DNA from: Spirochaetaceae bacterium
Lineage (GTDB): Bacteria; Spirochaetota; Spirochaetia; Treponematales; Rectinemataceae
NCBI GenBank assembly: GCA_025356015.1
Contig: JANXYO010000075.1
Coordinates: 1 to 62,271 of the forward strand
Direction of reading: 5' to 3'
DNA length: 62,271 nt
The translations under genes and the position numbers were made by a program. Below the pieces are notes generated by a model that saw only the letters and a program-made list of their open reading frames with translations, was not told the origin of the DNA and searched no databases. Positions 60,881 through 62,271 of the stretch are shown one piece after another. Position 1 is the stretch's first letter; each line of letters begins with the position of its first letter.

Positions 60881-61893
60881 AGCCGAAAATCAGCTTGAAC
60901 TCGAGGAACCTTCCCACCCTCGTCACCCTTGGGCTCTTCGTCCTTATGTTCGGCGTGGGCTCAATCTCCTTCTCGGGCTTCCTGGCCCCCCAGAATTTCC
61001 TCAACCTCTTTATCGACAACTCCTATCTCCTGATCCTCGGCGTCGGGATGACCTTTGTCATCATCTCCGGTGGCATCGACCTTTCCGTCGGCTCCATGCT
61101 TGCATTCTCCACCATGCTGTCCTCGAGCCTCCTCGAGAAGTCCCACTGGAACCCGATGCTCGTGATACCCGTGGTCCTGCTCTCCGGCGTGGCCTTGGGC
61201 CTCCTCATGGGCTACATCATCCAGATCTTCGAACTGCCTCCCTTCATCATCACCCTCGCCGGCCTGTATCTCGCGCGGGGCCTCTGCTATGTCATCAGCA
61301 TCGACACCATCGGAATCACGAACCAGTTCTGGCAGGATGCCGCGCATGCGCAGGTCGTGCTGATAGGGGGCGCGTTCATTTCGCCGAGCGTCGTCATCGC
61401 CCTGGTGGTCGTCATGGCGGGCATGTTCGTCTCCCGCTCGACTAAGTTCGGGCGAACGGTCTACGCCATCGGGGGGAATGAGCAGTCTGCCATCCTGATG
61501 GGCCTTCCCGTGGCGCGCACCAAGATCCTCATCTACGTCTTCTCGGGCTTCTGCTCGGCCCTCGCGGGCATTGTGTTCACCTTCTACACCCTCTCGGGCT
61601 ACGCCCTCAACGGAGCCAACATGGAGATGGACGCCATCGCCACGGTGGTGATCGGCGGCACCCTCCTCACGGGCGGTGTGGGCAGCGTGCTCGGGACGGT
61701 GTTCGGGGTCATGGTCTATGGCACGATCCAGGTCCTCATCGTGTTCCAGGGAACCCTCAACTCCTGGTGGACGAGGATCGCGATAGGTTTCCTGGTCTTC
61801 CTGTTCTGCCTCATGCAGAGGCTCTTCGAATCGAGGAAGGGCGCCAGGGGACGCAAGCGCGTACCGCCCGCCTCGGCCGCCGCGGCTAGCTAG
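60877..61893 (+). CDS. yjfF: YjfF-like sugar ABC permease
   Basis: A 338-residue permease paralogous to YtfT, with GVGMTFVIISGGIDLSVGSM and AIATVVIGGTLLTGGVGSVL. Its ATG overlaps the ytfT stop (ATGA). Its TAG stop is part of a CTAG that is also the stop of the convergent MFS gene. A terminator follows ten bases later, inside that gene. Confidence 0.94.
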   Translation: MKPKISLNSRNLPTLVTLGLFVLMFGVGSISFSGFLAPQNFLNLFIDNSYLLILGVGMTFVIISGGIDLSVGSMLAFSTMLSSSLLEKSHWNPMLVIPVVLLSGVALGLLMGYIIQIFELPPFIITLAGLYLARGLCYVISIDTIGITNQFWQDAAHAQVVLIGGAFISPSVVIALVVVMAGMFVSRSTKFGRTVYAIGGNEQSAILMGLPVARTKILIYVFSGFCSALAGIVFTFYTLSGYALNGANMEMDAIATVVIGGTLLTGGVGSVLGTVFGVMVYGTIQVLIVFQGTLNSWWTRIAIGFLVFLFCLMQRLFESRKGARGRKRVPPASAAAAS

Positions 61894-62271
61894 TGGCTTT
61901 CGCCCCCGGGCTTGTATCTCCTTGGGCCCGGGGGTTTTTTCCGCCATGTCTTGGTCCTCGCCTCCGCCCCGACGGGTGCCTTCCCCTTCGAAAAGCTCCG
62001 GTACAGCAGAAGGTCGTAGCCGATCTTGAGGCCTCCCGCTATGAAGAAGGGTATGCCGGCGAGGGCGCTGTGGCCCATGAGCTGGCCCGCGATCGAGGGC
62101 GATATGGCGGCTCCTGTCGTTCGCGCGATGCCGGTCACCCCAGCGGCGGCCGACCTCTCGTCAGGTTCCACCACCGACATGACATAGGACTGCCGCGTCG
62201 GCACATCCATCTGCGAAATCGCGAAGCGGGCCAGGAGGACGGCGATCGCGAGCTCCGGGCTCGGCATGAGG
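61890..62271 (-). CDS. MFS transporter, C-terminal part (truncated by the window edge)
   Basis: The C-terminal 126 residues of a major facilitator superfamily protein: the last helices include LAIAVLLARFAISQMD, DVPTRQSYVMSVVEPDERSA with its loop, GVTGIARTTGAAISPSIAGQ and FFIAGGLKIGYDLLLYRSF. The rest lies beyond base 62271, so the ATG at 62267 is probably internal. The substrate cannot be inferred. The tail, rich in Lys/Pro/Gly, is encoded over the terminator of the opposite operon. Confidence 0.82.
   Translation of the reverse strand, partial: LMPSPELAIAVLLARFAISQMDVPTRQSYVMSVVEPDERSAAAGVTGIARTTGAAISPSIAGQLMGHSALAGIPFFIAGGLKIGYDLLLYRSFSKGKAPVGAEARTKTWRKKPPGPRRYKPGGESH
61903..61940 (+). terminator. 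intrinsic terminator of the ytfQ-yjfF operon
   Basis: CCCCCGGGC pairs with GCCCGGGGG (9 bases, 14-base loop), followed by six T residues. It is placed inside the last codons of the convergent MFS gene. Confidence 0.88.

Overview
This 62 kb window of high-GC DNA most likely comes from a spirochaete of the Spirochaetales/Treponematales group. The support is indirect: the mix of families is spirochaete-like. It includes Rho with a long N-terminal insertion, a class III cyclase with the W-[DN]-G...T-K C-terminal tail, bifunctional FtcD, FecR/beta-barrel envelope proteins, a YesM/AraC-type two-component system and many TPR proteins. There are no phage genes, insertion sequences, CRISPR arrays or rRNA genes, and I recognised no tRNA. 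The region reads as chromosomal backbone.

Layout. 1-7.8 kb holds housekeeping genes: rdgB, a beta-barrel gene fragment, rpmE, rho, a response regulator/cyclase-tail/bactofilin/pncC operon, HU, rpsT, plsC and a 56-residue zinc-ribbon gene. 8-15.6 kb has an overlapping three-gene operon (TPR plus degenerate Mrr fold, metallophosphoesterase, ParB-like protein), two TPR proteins and mutL. 15.7-19.3 kb encodes two paralogous outer-membrane beta-barrel proteins, one fused to FecR. 19.4-26 kb holds a PyrF-PyrE fusion, an Rrf2/IscR-like regulator, an RlmK-like methylase, rex, a phosphoribosyltransferase-like protein and the DUF4130/radical-SAM pair. 26-34.3 kb holds an ABC-F gene behind what looks like a leader-peptide attenuator, fdhD, threonine aldolase, a DEAD-box helicase, a ferritin-like protein and ftcD. 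34.4-35.8 kb is the decayed remains of a potABCD polyamine transporter operon. 35.8-41.5 kb is a five-gene operon from a class III cyclase to ResB/CcsA. 41.5-51.2 kb holds an rRNA methylase, a BaiN-type flavoprotein, uup, srkA, two cNMP-binding GGDEF proteins (one with a degenerate active site), a DHH phosphoesterase and rlmN. 51.4-61.9 kb is a sugar regulon: YesM-type kinase, AraC-type regulator, a lipoprotein with two fused substrate-binding domains, then a YtfQ/YtfR/YtfT/YjfF galactofuranose-type ABC importer. The last bases are the C-terminus of an MFS transporter.

Three patterns run through the window. First, many sigma70-like promoters can be read directly, and in about eight genes the -10 box sits only 5-9 bases before the start codon with no Shine-Dalgarno, which predicts leaderless mRNAs. 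Second, four convergent gene pairs end on one shared CTAG palindrome, which supplies the TAG stop of both strands. Third, TTG starts with good Shine-Dalgarno sequences recur. The most promising new leads are the ABC-F leader (promoter, leaderless 35-codon ORF, intrinsic terminator) and the two-domain binding lipoprotein encoded with its own two-component system.
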